Positions 1 through 7,506 of a DNA stretch of 14,664 nt are shown in pieces (position 1 is the stretch's first letter; each line of letters begins with the position of its first letter). The position numbers and the translations under genes are program-made. The stretch lies in contig CALLDA010000111.1 in NCBI GenBank assembly GCA_937998635.1, positions 1 to 14,664 of the forward strand, in the 5' to 3' direction. This stretch comes from an uncultured Pseudomonadales bacterium (GTDB lineage Bacteria > Pseudomonadota > Gammaproteobacteria > Pseudomonadales > Porticoccaceae). The notes beneath the pieces were generated by a model. It searched no databases, was not told the DNA's origin, and saw only the letters and a list, made by a program, of their open reading frames with translations.

Positions 1-302
1 TGCCGGAATGGGTTGTGGTGATCAAGCATGGCCTGCGTGGTGGTCTAATCCCAGTAGTCGCCTTTGCTGGACCCGCCTTCGCAGGTTTGCTGAGCGGCTC
101 TTTTGTGGTCGAAACCATCTTCCAGATTCCGGGCCTGGGCCGGTTTTATGTGCAGGCTGCCTTTAATCGTGACTACACCATGATCATGGGTGCCACGGTA
201 TTCTTTGCGACACTGATTATTGTATTTAATTTACTGTCAGACATTCTCGCTGTTTGGCTAAACCCAAAACTTCGCCAGCAATACAGCGGAACATCGAAGT
301 AG
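1..302 (+). CDS. oppB: Oligopeptide/dipeptide ABC transporter permease, OppB-type (C-terminal part)
   Basis: This is the C-terminal end of an inner-membrane permease of a peptide ABC importer. The frame is open from base 3 at the left edge to TAG at 300-302, so the real start lies outside the window and about 99 residues are visible. They include the tail of the cytoplasmic coupling (EAA) loop (VIKHGLRGGLIPVV), then VVETIFQIPGLGRFYVQAAF and NRDYTMIMG, which are typical of OppB/DppB proteins. The last transmembrane helix (FFATLIIVFNLLSDILAVWL) is followed by NPKLR, where the family ends with a D/N-P-x-x-R tail. The next gene encodes the partner OppC-type permease and the one after it the ATPases, so this is one importer operon. 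OppB rather than DppB is a judgement from the AFNRDY segment. The substrate cannot be told from this fragment. Confidence 0.93.
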   Translation, partial: PEWVVVIKHGLRGGLIPVVAFAGPAFAGLLSGSFVVETIFQIPGLGRFYVQAAFNRDYTMIMGATVFFATLIIVFNLLSDILAVWLNPKLRQQYSGTSK

Positions 303-326
303 TTGCTTTTTGGAAGCCATCGTTTA

Positions 327-362
327 ATGACTGCCTTTTACCCTTGTCGGCTATCCCCGTGA
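327..362 (+). other. Micro-ORF with good RBS, overlapping the oppC GTG start
   Basis: A GGAAG Shine-Dalgarno-like motif at 312-316 lies 10 bases before an ATG at 327. That ATG opens an 11-codon frame ending in TGA at 360-362. The TGA overlaps the GTG at 359-361, the best oppC start, as GTGA. None of the in-frame oppC start options (TTG 254, TTG 344, GTG 359) has a visible ribosome binding site of its own. The micro-ORF could therefore be a coupling leader, or the remnant of an original oppC start separated from the gene by a small indel. Expression is not shown. Confidence 0.35.
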
Positions 363-1243
363 AGGATACGACCCCTACAATCGCAGATGCAGAACAGGGT
401 TCCTCCCTGTGGCACGATGCCTGGCTGCGCCTACAGAAAAACAAAATGGCTCTGGCCGGACTGATCGTACTTGTGTTGATGTGCCTTATCGCATTAATTA
501 CACCCTGGATCGCTCCCTACGCCTACGAAGCACAGGATCTGGCGCTGGGTGCGACACCACCGTCCCTACAGCACTGGCTTGGCACAGACACCCTGGGCCG
601 GGATTTACTGACCCGTCTGCTTTACGGGGGCCGGGTATCCCTCGCCGTCGGCTTTATCGCCACAACAGTAGCCCTGCTTATCGGAGTTTTATACGGCACC
701 GTCGCCGGCTATTTCGGTGGCCGTATCGATGCCGCCATGATGCGTGTGGTAGACATCCTCTACGCCCTGCCCTTTATGATTTTTATTATTTTATTAATGG
801 TGATTTTCGGCCGCAATATCCTGCTGCTGTTTCTCGCCATTGGCGCTGTCGAGTGGCTAACTATGGCTCGTATCGTCCGCGGCCAGGTGCAATCCCTCAG
901 GCAACAGGAATTTATCGAAGCGGCGATATCTCTGGGGCTATCCCAATGGACCATTATTCGCCGTCACCTGATCCCCAACACCCTGGGTCCGGTGATTGTC
1001 TATACCACGCTGACTATTCCCAGCGTCATGCTGTTCGAGGCTTTTCTGAGTTTTCTGGGTCTGGGCATTCAACCACCACAAAGCTCCTGGGGCCTGCTGA
1101 TCTCCTACGGCGTAGAAACCATGGAAGAGTACCCCTGGCTGCTTATTTTCCCGGGCCTGACGCTTTCCCTGACCTTATTCGCCCTTAACTTCCTCGGCGA
1201 TGGCCTGCGTGATGCTCTCGACCCTCGCGCCTCAAAAGACTAA
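359..1243 (+). CDS. oppC: Oligopeptide ABC transporter permease, OppC-type
   Basis: This is the second inner-membrane permease of the peptide importer and pairs with the OppB-type protein. From GTG 359 the product is 294 residues, close to E. coli OppC (about 300). Starting at TTG 254 would add 35 residues of unlikely N-terminus and overlap oppB. Visible family features are the N-terminal SLWHDAWLRLQKNKMALAGL, HWLGTDTLGRDLLTRLLYGG, the coupling loop FIEAAISLGLSQWTIIRRHL followed by IPN, EAFLSFLGLGIQPPQSSWG and the canonical C-terminus LGDGLRDALDPR. About six hydrophobic helices are apparent. The gene starts 56 bases after the oppB stop and ends 22 bases before the ATPase gene, which fits one operon. 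The start is the uncertain part: no ribosome binding site precedes GTG 359, which instead overlaps the stop of an upstream micro-ORF. Confidence 0.92.
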   Translation: MKDTTPTIADAEQGSSLWHDAWLRLQKNKMALAGLIVLVLMCLIALITPWIAPYAYEAQDLALGATPPSLQHWLGTDTLGRDLLTRLLYGGRVSLAVGFIATTVALLIGVLYGTVAGYFGGRIDAAMMRVVDILYALPFMIFIILLMVIFGRNILLLFLAIGAVEWLTMARIVRGQVQSLRQQEFIEAAISLGLSQWTIIRRHLIPNTLGPVIVYTTLTIPSVMLFEAFLSFLGLGIQPPQSSWGLLISYGVETMEEYPWLLIFPGLTLSLTLFALNFLGDGLRDALDPRASKD

Positions 1244-1265
1244 ACCAGGTTCAAAAGAGATTGTA

Positions 1266-2930
1266 ATGCCATTACTCGAAGTCGATAATCTAAGCACCTG
1301 GTTCCACACCCGTAACGGCCTGGTCAAGGCGGTGGATAAGGTCAGCTTTTCGGTCGATAGTGGGGAGACGCTGGCCATCGTCGGCGAATCTGGTTCGGGT
1401 AAGTCTGTATGCTGCTATAGCCTGCTCGGCTTGATCCCGATGCCGCCGGGTCGGATTGAAACTGGCACCGCCCATTTTGATGGACGGGATCTATTAGGCC
1501 TGTCAGAAAAGCAATTGCGTAGCATCAGAGGCAGTCAGATCACGACAATTTTTCAGGACCCAATGACCTCCCTGAATCCCTACCTGAGCATCGGCGAACA
1601 GCTGATAGAACCACTCATTTACCATCGTAAGCTACCCCGAAAGGGCGCCAAAGTCAGGGCTATTAGCATGCTCGACGAAGTGGGTATTCCCGAACCCGAG
1701 CAGCGTTTTGATTGTTACCCACATGAATTTTCCGGCGGTATGCGCCAGCGGGTGATGATGGCCATGGCCCTGATAGCCGAACCCCGGCTATTGATTGCCG
1801 ACGAACCCACCACCGCACTGGATGTCACCATTCAGGCGCAAACCCTCAAGCTGATCGCCGACTTGCAAAGCCGACGCAACCTGGCGGTTATTTTTATCAG
1901 TCATGACCTGGCCGTGGTCGCCAGCATTGCCGACAAAGTGGCCGTTATGAAAGCCGGTGAGATCGTTGAATATGATTCCGCAGACAATATTTTTAATCAT
2001 CCCCAGCATCCTTACACGCAGGCCCTGTTGGCTGCCGTCCCCAGTGGTAGCAAGCTCGGTGAGCACAAACCCGGTGGTGATACACCGCAAAGTCAGATCC
2101 CACAAACTCAAGGTCTGCAAATTCCAGCCCCACAGGCAAGCCTGCTCGAAATCAGTCATTTAAAGACCTGGTTTGGTGAGACCAAACGCCGCAAAAACAA
2201 CGACACCATCGTTAAAGCCGTGGACGATGTCTGCCTGTCCGTTCACCGACATGAGATTCTCGGCATTGTTGGCGAATCGGGCTCCGGTAAATCAACCCTC
2301 GGGCGTTCAATTTTGCAACTGGTTAAACCCACCAGTGGCTCAGTGAAATTTGCTGGCGACGAACTGTGCACGCTCAGTGCGAGGGCCATGAAACCCTATC
2401 GCCGCCGTATGCAAATGATCTTTCAGGACCCCTACGCCTCGCTCAACCCGCGCATGAGCGTACTTGATGCCCTCGCTGAACCCTTGCTCTACCATCGCCT
2501 GGCAAGCCATAAAACCGTCTTATCCCAGGTGCTATCGCTGATGGACGATGTCGGCCTGGTTAGCTCATCGCTGCGTAAATATCCCCATGAATTTTCCGGT
2601 GGCCAGCGCCAACGTATCGCTATCGGCCGAGCCATCGCCACCAAACCCGAACTGATTATCGCCGATGAACCGGTGTCGGCTCTGGATGTCACCATTCAGG
2701 CGCAGATTCTGAAACTTCTTCTTGAGCTGGTCGATAAACACAATCTGACCATGCTGTTTATCTCCCACGATCTCTCGGTGGTGCGCTACATCTGCGACCG
2801 GGTCGCTGTTATGCACCAGGGTAAGCTCATTGAAAGCGGAGATACCGAAACTCTTTGGCACCAGCCCCAGCGAACCTATACCCAAGAGTTATTGGCAGCG
2901 GTACCCTCTTTGCTCCGTCCCCCAAATTGA
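1266..2930 (+). CDS. Peptide ABC transporter ATP-binding protein with two fused ATPase domains (OppD-OppF type)
   Basis: This cytoplasmic ATPase powers the adjacent permeases and joins two nucleotide-binding domains in one chain of 554 residues, like YejF or GsiA rather than separate OppD and OppF. Domain 1: Walker A GESGSGKS at 40-47, Q-loop FQDPMTSLNP near 96-105, signature FSGGMRQR at 155-162, Walker B with D179 and E180, switch His213. Domain 2: Walker A at 336-343, signature FSGGQRQR at 443-450, D467 and E468, His501. Both domains end in the oligopeptide-type tail (HPYTQALLAAVP and RTYTQELLAAVP), and a Gln/Pro-rich linker covers about 262-290. All catalytic residues appear present in both halves, so both ATP sites should work. 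The start at ATG 1266 has AAGAGA about 6 bases upstream and a proper N-terminus MPLLEVDNLSTWF; the frame upstream of it is only the oppC overlap. Peptide import is a family-level inference; nickel or glutathione cannot be excluded. Confidence 0.94.
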   Translation: MPLLEVDNLSTWFHTRNGLVKAVDKVSFSVDSGETLAIVGESGSGKSVCCYSLLGLIPMPPGRIETGTAHFDGRDLLGLSEKQLRSIRGSQITTIFQDPMTSLNPYLSIGEQLIEPLIYHRKLPRKGAKVRAISMLDEVGIPEPEQRFDCYPHEFSGGMRQRVMMAMALIAEPRLLIADEPTTALDVTIQAQTLKLIADLQSRRNLAVIFISHDLAVVASIADKVAVMKAGEIVEYDSADNIFNHPQHPYTQALLAAVPSGSKLGEHKPGGDTPQSQIPQTQGLQIPAPQASLLEISHLKTWFGETKRRKNNDTIVKAVDDVCLSVHRHEILGIVGESGSGKSTLGRSILQLVKPTSGSVKFAGDELCTLSARAMKPYRRRMQMIFQDPYASLNPRMSVLDALAEPLLYHRLASHKTVLSQVLSLMDDVGLVSSSLRKYPHEFSGGQRQRIAIGRAIATKPELIIADEPVSALDVTIQAQILKLLLELVDKHNLTMLFISHDLSVVRYICDRVAVMHQGKLIESGDTETLWHQPQRTYTQELLAAVPSLLRPPN

Positions 2931-3020
2931 TAGCCCAATATTGATTGTCCGAGGCAAACTTATAGTGCTCTTAGAGGCATTTGACAGGAAGAAAAGCGTC
3001 CATACAAAGGAATCTAAACA

Positions 3021-5333
3021 ATGATCGTCGATCGCTTTACAGATTTAATTCTGAAATTTCGCGTACTGATACTTGTCGTGACCCTATTTATCGTGGTGGT
3101 GTGTTCCCTCGGCCTGCCAAAAATACACGTCACCTCTGACTACCGCATCATGTTCAGCGAAGATTTTCCGCAATTACTGGCCTTCGATAAAATGCAGGAA
3201 ACCTTTGGTCAGCGCGACAATATTATGATTGTCCTAGCTCCTGACGACGGCGATATATTTACCAATAAAACACTGGATGCCATTGAACAATTAACCCGCG
3301 CTGCCTGGCAAACACCCTTTTCTCGACGCGTTGATTCACTCACCAACTTTCAGGACACCTACCCCGATGGGGACGACCTGATCGTTCGTCCGTTGGCGGA
3401 AGACACCCTGAATCTCAACGCCACACAAATCGACGAAGTCCGTCGAATTGCCCTTAACGAGCCACTGCTGGTCAATCGCATTGTCTCCAAAAAGGGGCAC
3501 GTTACGGCGGTTAATATCACCATGAATTTTCCTCATGGCGATATATCCGGGCACAGTGCAGCTGTCAGTTATGTGCGGGAAATGATGATCGAGCTGGAAA
3601 CTAATTCCCCCTGGATAAAAACCTATCTGACCGGCGAAATTATGATGGGACAATCACTCCAGGAAGCCGGTGCATACGACGTCGCTACCCTGTTTCCCAT
3701 CATGTTTGCACTGATTTTACTCGTCACTTATTTTTTTCTTCGCTCCTTGTGGGCGATCACTTCAGTGACCCTGGTGATTATTCTCTCGACACTTGCTGCT
3801 CTGGGATCATCAGGCCACCTTGGCATTGAGCACTCCTTTCTCACGGGCTCATCGGCAGTAGTAATCCTGACACTTGCGGTGGCCGATAGCGTCCACTTTT
3901 TGGTCACCATGTTTCAGGAACTCAGGCGAGGCACGGAAAAACGTCAAGCCATTATCGAGTCGATGCGCATTAATCTAGAACCCATTTTTTTGACCAGCAT
4001 TACCACTGGCATAGGCTTTCTAACGCTTAATTTCAGCGAATCACCACCGTTTAGGGCCATGGGTAATATCGTCGCACTGGGCGTGGCTTTCGCCTTTCTC
4101 TTCTCCATTGTCAGTCTGCCAGCCCTGCTGAGTTACCTGCCGATCAAGCCGGGCAAGGCCAATGATATGGGCAGCCGTCTTATGGATAGAATTGCCGACC
4201 TCGCAATAAAACGACGTAGCGAATTGGGTACAGCATTTGTATTAATTTTTATTTTTACCGCCCATGGACTAAGCCTTAATCAGTTCAATGACGTATTCAC
4301 CAAATTATTTGGCGAGCAACTGACCTTTCGCCAACACACTGACTTTGTTGAAGAAAACCTGACCGGGGTCATGCTGGTTCATCACATCGTCGATTCCGGA
4401 CAAGCCGACGGTATCTTTGAGGCAGAATATCTCGCTGATCTCGACAAATTAGTACATTGGTACGAGGCCCAACCCGGCGTCATGCACGTAGAGTCTTACA
4501 GCGATATTATCCGACGTTTAAACCGCACCATTCATGGAGGCCAGCAACTCTATTACAGAACCCCCGATAATCCTGACCTGGCTGCACAATATCATCTGCT
4601 CTACGAATTATCGCTGCCCTACGGCCTGGACGTGAATCACCTGGTTGATATCAACCGCCAAACCACACGCATAACTGTGACCATGGCGGGTGTTGAATCA
4701 AACACCATTGTTGCTGCAGACCTTAATGCTCGCGCTTTTGCTGGGGAAAATCTGCCCGCGCTGAGTTTGGGAGAAGGTGTCGGGCCCTCGGTGATGATGG
4801 GACATATGGGCAAGGCCAATGGCCAATCAATGATCTCTGGAGCAATCCTTGCCGTGTCCTCCATTTCAATCGTTATTATGCTAGTGCTGCGTAATATTAA
4901 ACTCGGTGTGTTATCCATACTCCCCAACATTGCACCAGGGGTAATAGGCTTTGGCCTCTGGGGTATGTTTAGCGGTCGACTGACTTTTGCCGCCGTGCCA
5001 GCACTGGTGATCGCTTTTGGTATCGTCGTGGACAATACCGTGCATTTTTTAAGCAAGTACCTACGGGCGCGAAGGTTGAATAACGATTCAGTTAAAGCGG
5101 CAATCCACTACAGCTATCACCGGGTCGGCACCGCCCTCGGGGTTAATTCAAGCATACTGATCAGTGGTTTCCTGGTACTGTTATTTTCTTCCGTTAGCAT
5201 CAATCAGTTTATTGGTCTAATGACCGCCCTGTCGCTAACAATATCCCTGGCCATTACTTATTTCATCCTGCCGACCATATTGATGATAATTGATACCGAC
5301 TCAGTAAAAAGTCAGGAAGACAATGCAGGATGA
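3021..5333 (+). CDS. RND superfamily transporter, MMPL/HAE3-like
   Basis: This 770-residue inner-membrane protein has the duplicated RND layout. One helix lies near 13-33, followed by a periplasmic domain of about 34-215, then a six-helix block of about 220-375. The second half repeats this: a helix near 402-418, a periplasmic domain to about 600, then helices from about 605 to 758. Charged intramembrane positions that fit the proton relay are D289 (AVADSVHFLVTMF) and D671 (GIVVDNTVHFLSKY). At 770 residues it is shorter than HAE1 pumps such as AcrB (over 1000) and has no adaptor gene beside it; MMPL/HpnN-type proteins of this size export lipids or other hydrophobic molecules. AAGGAA ends about 8 bases before ATG 3021. 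The following LolA-like and beta-barrel genes suggest cargo handed from the inner membrane to the outer membrane. The cargo is unknown. The annotated product could also read predicted exporter of the RND superfamily. Confidence 0.9.
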   Translation: MIVDRFTDLILKFRVLILVVTLFIVVVCSLGLPKIHVTSDYRIMFSEDFPQLLAFDKMQETFGQRDNIMIVLAPDDGDIFTNKTLDAIEQLTRAAWQTPFSRRVDSLTNFQDTYPDGDDLIVRPLAEDTLNLNATQIDEVRRIALNEPLLVNRIVSKKGHVTAVNITMNFPHGDISGHSAAVSYVREMMIELETNSPWIKTYLTGEIMMGQSLQEAGAYDVATLFPIMFALILLVTYFFLRSLWAITSVTLVIILSTLAALGSSGHLGIEHSFLTGSSAVVILTLAVADSVHFLVTMFQELRRGTEKRQAIIESMRINLEPIFLTSITTGIGFLTLNFSESPPFRAMGNIVALGVAFAFLFSIVSLPALLSYLPIKPGKANDMGSRLMDRIADLAIKRRSELGTAFVLIFIFTAHGLSLNQFNDVFTKLFGEQLTFRQHTDFVEENLTGVMLVHHIVDSGQADGIFEAEYLADLDKLVHWYEAQPGVMHVESYSDIIRRLNRTIHGGQQLYYRTPDNPDLAAQYHLLYELSLPYGLDVNHLVDINRQTTRITVTMAGVESNTIVAADLNARAFAGENLPALSLGEGVGPSVMMGHMGKANGQSMISGAILAVSSISIVIMLVLRNIKLGVLSILPNIAPGVIGFGLWGMFSGRLTFAAVPALVIAFGIVVDNTVHFLSKYLRARRLNNDSVKAAIHYSYHRVGTALGVNSSILISGFLVLLFSSVSINQFIGLMTALSLTISLAITYFILPTILMIIDTDSVKSQEDNAG

Positions 5334-5335
5334 AT

Positions 5336-5363
5336 TTGCTTTCGATAAAATATTCCATATAAG
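5336..5363 (+). promoter_or_regulatory. Weak possible promoter before the LolA-like gene
   Basis: A TATAAG at 5358-5363 (5 of 6 to the sigma-70 -10) lies 16 bases after TTGCTT at 5336-5341 (3 of 6 to the -35) in an AT-rich 80-base gap. Transcription would begin near 5370 and leave a leader of about 44 bases. The -35 match is poor, and read-through from the RND gene would also serve, so this is only a candidate. Confidence 0.22.
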
Positions 5364-5413
5364 AAATACTTATTTAAAAGCGACGATCAATAAAAAACTA
5401 TGGAGAAAAGCTG

Positions 5414-6238
5414 TTGAAAAAAAATAAATCATTGATGGTGCAATATTTTTTTGCTGTCAGCTTACTATCTATCGCCCTCATGGTTGAGGGCGAAACCGAA
5501 CCGCAAAACAATCAACAAAAAGGCAGGGCTATCTTCGAAGAAATCGACCGTCGGGATCTGGGCTTCAAGGATTTCTCCTCCCAACAGGAAATGGTATTAC
5601 GTAACAAGTCCGGCCAGGAGAGTCGACGTTTGATTGAAAATACGGTGCTTGAGGGCGACGCTGATAGTAAAACTGACGGCGACAAAACCTTAATCGTATT
5701 CAGAGAACCAAAACGCATCCGTGGTACAGCGCTCATTACCCATGCCCACAGCCAACGTGATGATGACCAGTGGCTATATTTGCCGGCACTGGGCCGAGTA
5801 AAACGCATTAGTGGGGCCTCAAAAGCGGGCTCTTTTGTCGGCAGTGAATTCTCTTACGAAGATCTTGCACCTCAGGAAGTCGATGACTACAGTTATGAAT
5901 ATATTGGTGACGAATATTACTCTGAGCAAGACTGTTTTAAAGTTATACGTGTCCCTAAAGATGAAGACTCTGGCTATACCCGCCAAATCGTATGGATTGA
6001 TAAAGCCGAATATCGCATTCAACAGATAGAGTTTTATGACCGCAAACACACCTTCATAAAAAAACTCACGGTAAGCGGCTACCAGCTTTACCTCGATCAG
6101 TACTGGCGTCCCGGCCAACTTTCCATGGTCAATCAGCAGGACGGCAAATCTACCGATATGATTGCTACAAATTATGTTTTCCGTCAGGGTCTGACCGACG
6201 CAGATTTCAGCGAGAATAGCCTCCGTCGAGTGCGTTAA
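5414..6238 (+). CDS. Outer membrane lipoprotein-sorting protein, LolA-like periplasmic carrier
   Basis: The 274-residue product starts with a likely signal peptide: a basic n-region MKKNK and a hydrophobic core of about 9-24 (VQYFFAVSLLSIALMV). The mature part carries signatures of the LolA-like family usually annotated as outer membrane lipoprotein-sorting protein: DDDQWLYLPALGRVKRI at 116-132 and GSEFSYEDL at 143-151. These proteins form a half-open beta-barrel that binds acyl chains, so the likely role is to ferry a lipid-like cargo across the periplasm. The start is TTG 5414, with GGAGA at 5402-5406 seven bases upstream; the later ATG at 5435 would remove the basic n-region. Only two bases separate its stop from the beta-barrel gene. 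It is not true LolA, which is about 200 residues. A single cysteine at 174 is not in a lipobox position. Confidence 0.88.
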   Translation: MKKNKSLMVQYFFAVSLLSIALMVEGETEPQNNQQKGRAIFEEIDRRDLGFKDFSSQQEMVLRNKSGQESRRLIENTVLEGDADSKTDGDKTLIVFREPKRIRGTALITHAHSQRDDDQWLYLPALGRVKRISGASKAGSFVGSEFSYEDLAPQEVDDYSYEYIGDEYYSEQDCFKVIRVPKDEDSGYTRQIVWIDKAEYRIQQIEFYDRKHTFIKKLTVSGYQLYLDQYWRPGQLSMVNQQDGKSTDMIATNYVFRQGLTDADFSENSLRRVR

Positions 6239-6240
6239 TC

Positions 6241-7473
6241 ATGCGCATTGGTATTCATACTGTCTTATTTATTCTACTCACACCTATTTCACTGACTAGC
6301 TGGAGCTGGGAATTCGAAGGAGAATTATTCGGCCAGGCACGCTATTTTCCTGACAAGCCTTTGCACAAGGCTCAAAGATCACAAAGCCAGTCTGTAGCCC
6401 TCGAACTGAGCGCGTACCACAAGATTTCCGACGCCATCAGCCTGGAATTCATTCCTTTTTACCGACACGATTTTCAGGATGATGAACGCAGTCACGGGGA
6501 TATCCGTAAGGCTTACGCCCTCTGGTCGAGCCCAAGGCTCGAGATAGGTGCGGGCATCAACAAAGTATTCTGGGGCGTTACCGAAGCCATCCATCTGGTT
6601 GACATCATCAACCAGACCGATGCTATCGAAGCACCAGACCAGGAGGAGAAACTCGGCCAAGCTATGCTTAGCCTGTCCTTTCCACTTACCAGCGGGCTGT
6701 TTGATATTTATGTATTGCCCAGGTTTCGAGAACGGAATTTTGCAGGTGATGATGGGCGTTTACGCAGCTCATTGGTCGTCGACACCAATAATCCCCTTTA
6801 TGAGAATAAGGACAAAGACCATCATATCGACTGGGCGGTTCGTCTTAAACAGAGCCTGGCAAGTGGGGAATTGGCGCTATCATATTTTCAAGGCACCAGT
6901 CGCGATCCGAATTTCGTTACTTCGATGGGGATATCGGATCCTGTTCTCCGACCCTATTACCCGCAGATCAAACAACTCGGCCTTGAAACCCAGTACATCA
7001 AAGATGAGTGGTTGTGGAAACTAGAAGCCATCTATCGCAAAGGTCAACCTAATCTGCAATTCAAAGCGGAAGACTATTGTTCAGTTACAGGTGGTTTTGA
7101 ATACAATATATACAGCATTTTTGACACCACCCAGGATCTCGGCATTATCCTGGAGGGAATCTATGACCAACGACGTGATGACGCCCTGACTTTTAACGAA
7201 GAAGATATCGTACTGGGAACACGTTGGTCCCTGAATAATCTGCATAGCACCGAAGTGCTCGGCTTGTGGATACAGGACGCTGATACTTCAGCTCATAACT
7301 TCGTTCTGGAACTTTCGACAGAATTTGGTAATTCGATTGCCTTAACAATTGAAGCACTAATATTTTCAGAGCAACCTGGTAATAATTCTCCCGATCGTTT
7401 TAGTGCCGACAGTATCGGCCATCAATTGCGGCGCGATGATTACCTGCAAATTGAAGTCGGATACTATTTCTAA
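6241..7473 (+). CDS. Predicted outer-membrane beta-barrel protein of the RND/LolA-like gene set
   Basis: I do not recognise a named family. The 410-residue product has an N-terminal signal peptide (hydrophobic core about 5-20, likely cut near SWSW at 20-23). Amphipathic strands alternate through its length (for example SQSVALELSAYHKISDAISL and LRQ/EVGYYF-like endings). It ends in aromatic Phe (LQIEVGYYF), the usual C-terminal beta-signal for insertion by BamA. A dense segment at 103-140 (GAGINKVFWGVTEAIHLVD, then INQTDAIEAPDQEEKLGQ) looks like a conserved plug or turn element. It starts two bases after the LolA-like stop with no strong ribosome binding site, so translation is probably coupled. 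Its position at the end of the trio suggests it is the outer-membrane acceptor or channel for the cargo moved by the RND pump and the periplasmic carrier. A DUF1302-type porin relationship is possible but not visible to me. Confidence 0.8.
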   Translation: MRIGIHTVLFILLTPISLTSWSWEFEGELFGQARYFPDKPLHKAQRSQSQSVALELSAYHKISDAISLEFIPFYRHDFQDDERSHGDIRKAYALWSSPRLEIGAGINKVFWGVTEAIHLVDIINQTDAIEAPDQEEKLGQAMLSLSFPLTSGLFDIYVLPRFRERNFAGDDGRLRSSLVVDTNNPLYENKDKDHHIDWAVRLKQSLASGELALSYFQGTSRDPNFVTSMGISDPVLRPYYPQIKQLGLETQYIKDEWLWKLEAIYRKGQPNLQFKAEDYCSVTGGFEYNIYSIFDTTQDLGIILEGIYDQRRDDALTFNEEDIVLGTRWSLNNLHSTEVLGLWIQDADTSAHNFVLELSTEFGNSIALTIEALIFSEQPGNNSPDRFSADSIGHQLRRDDYLQIEVGYYF

Positions 7474-7506
7474 GTAACGAGCCTGCTATTTCAAAACTTA
7501 GGTGAT

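Noticed and set aside
254..358. N-terminal extension of OppC from TTG 254
   Set aside because: It overlaps oppB, has no ribosome binding site, and the added residues do not look like an OppC N-terminus; 294 residues from GTG 359 fits the family.
1788..2159. Minus-strand open frame of 123 codons inside the ATPase gene
   Set aside because: It mirrors strongly conserved Walker B, H-loop and linker coding sequence on the plus strand; a codon-usage shadow.
2941..2966. TTGATT and TATAGT as a promoter between the ATPase and RND genes
   Set aside because: The spacing is only 14 bases, too short for sigma-70, and no shift gives a better pair.
2981..3008. TTGACA followed 16 bases later by TACAAA before the RND gene, a possible promoter
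   Set aside because: The -10 would lie only about 13 bases before the ATG, so the transcript would begin after the ribosome binding site AAGGAA and the message could hardly be translated.
4637..5056. Minus-strand open frame of 139 codons inside the RND gene
   Set aside because: It lies opposite conserved transmembrane segments of the RND protein and shows no recognisable domain or start signal.
5330..5362. ATGA-overlapping micro-ORF (MNLLSIKYSI) at the end of the RND gene
   Set aside because: Ten residues, AT-rich and with no coding signal beyond a nearby AGGA; most likely chance.
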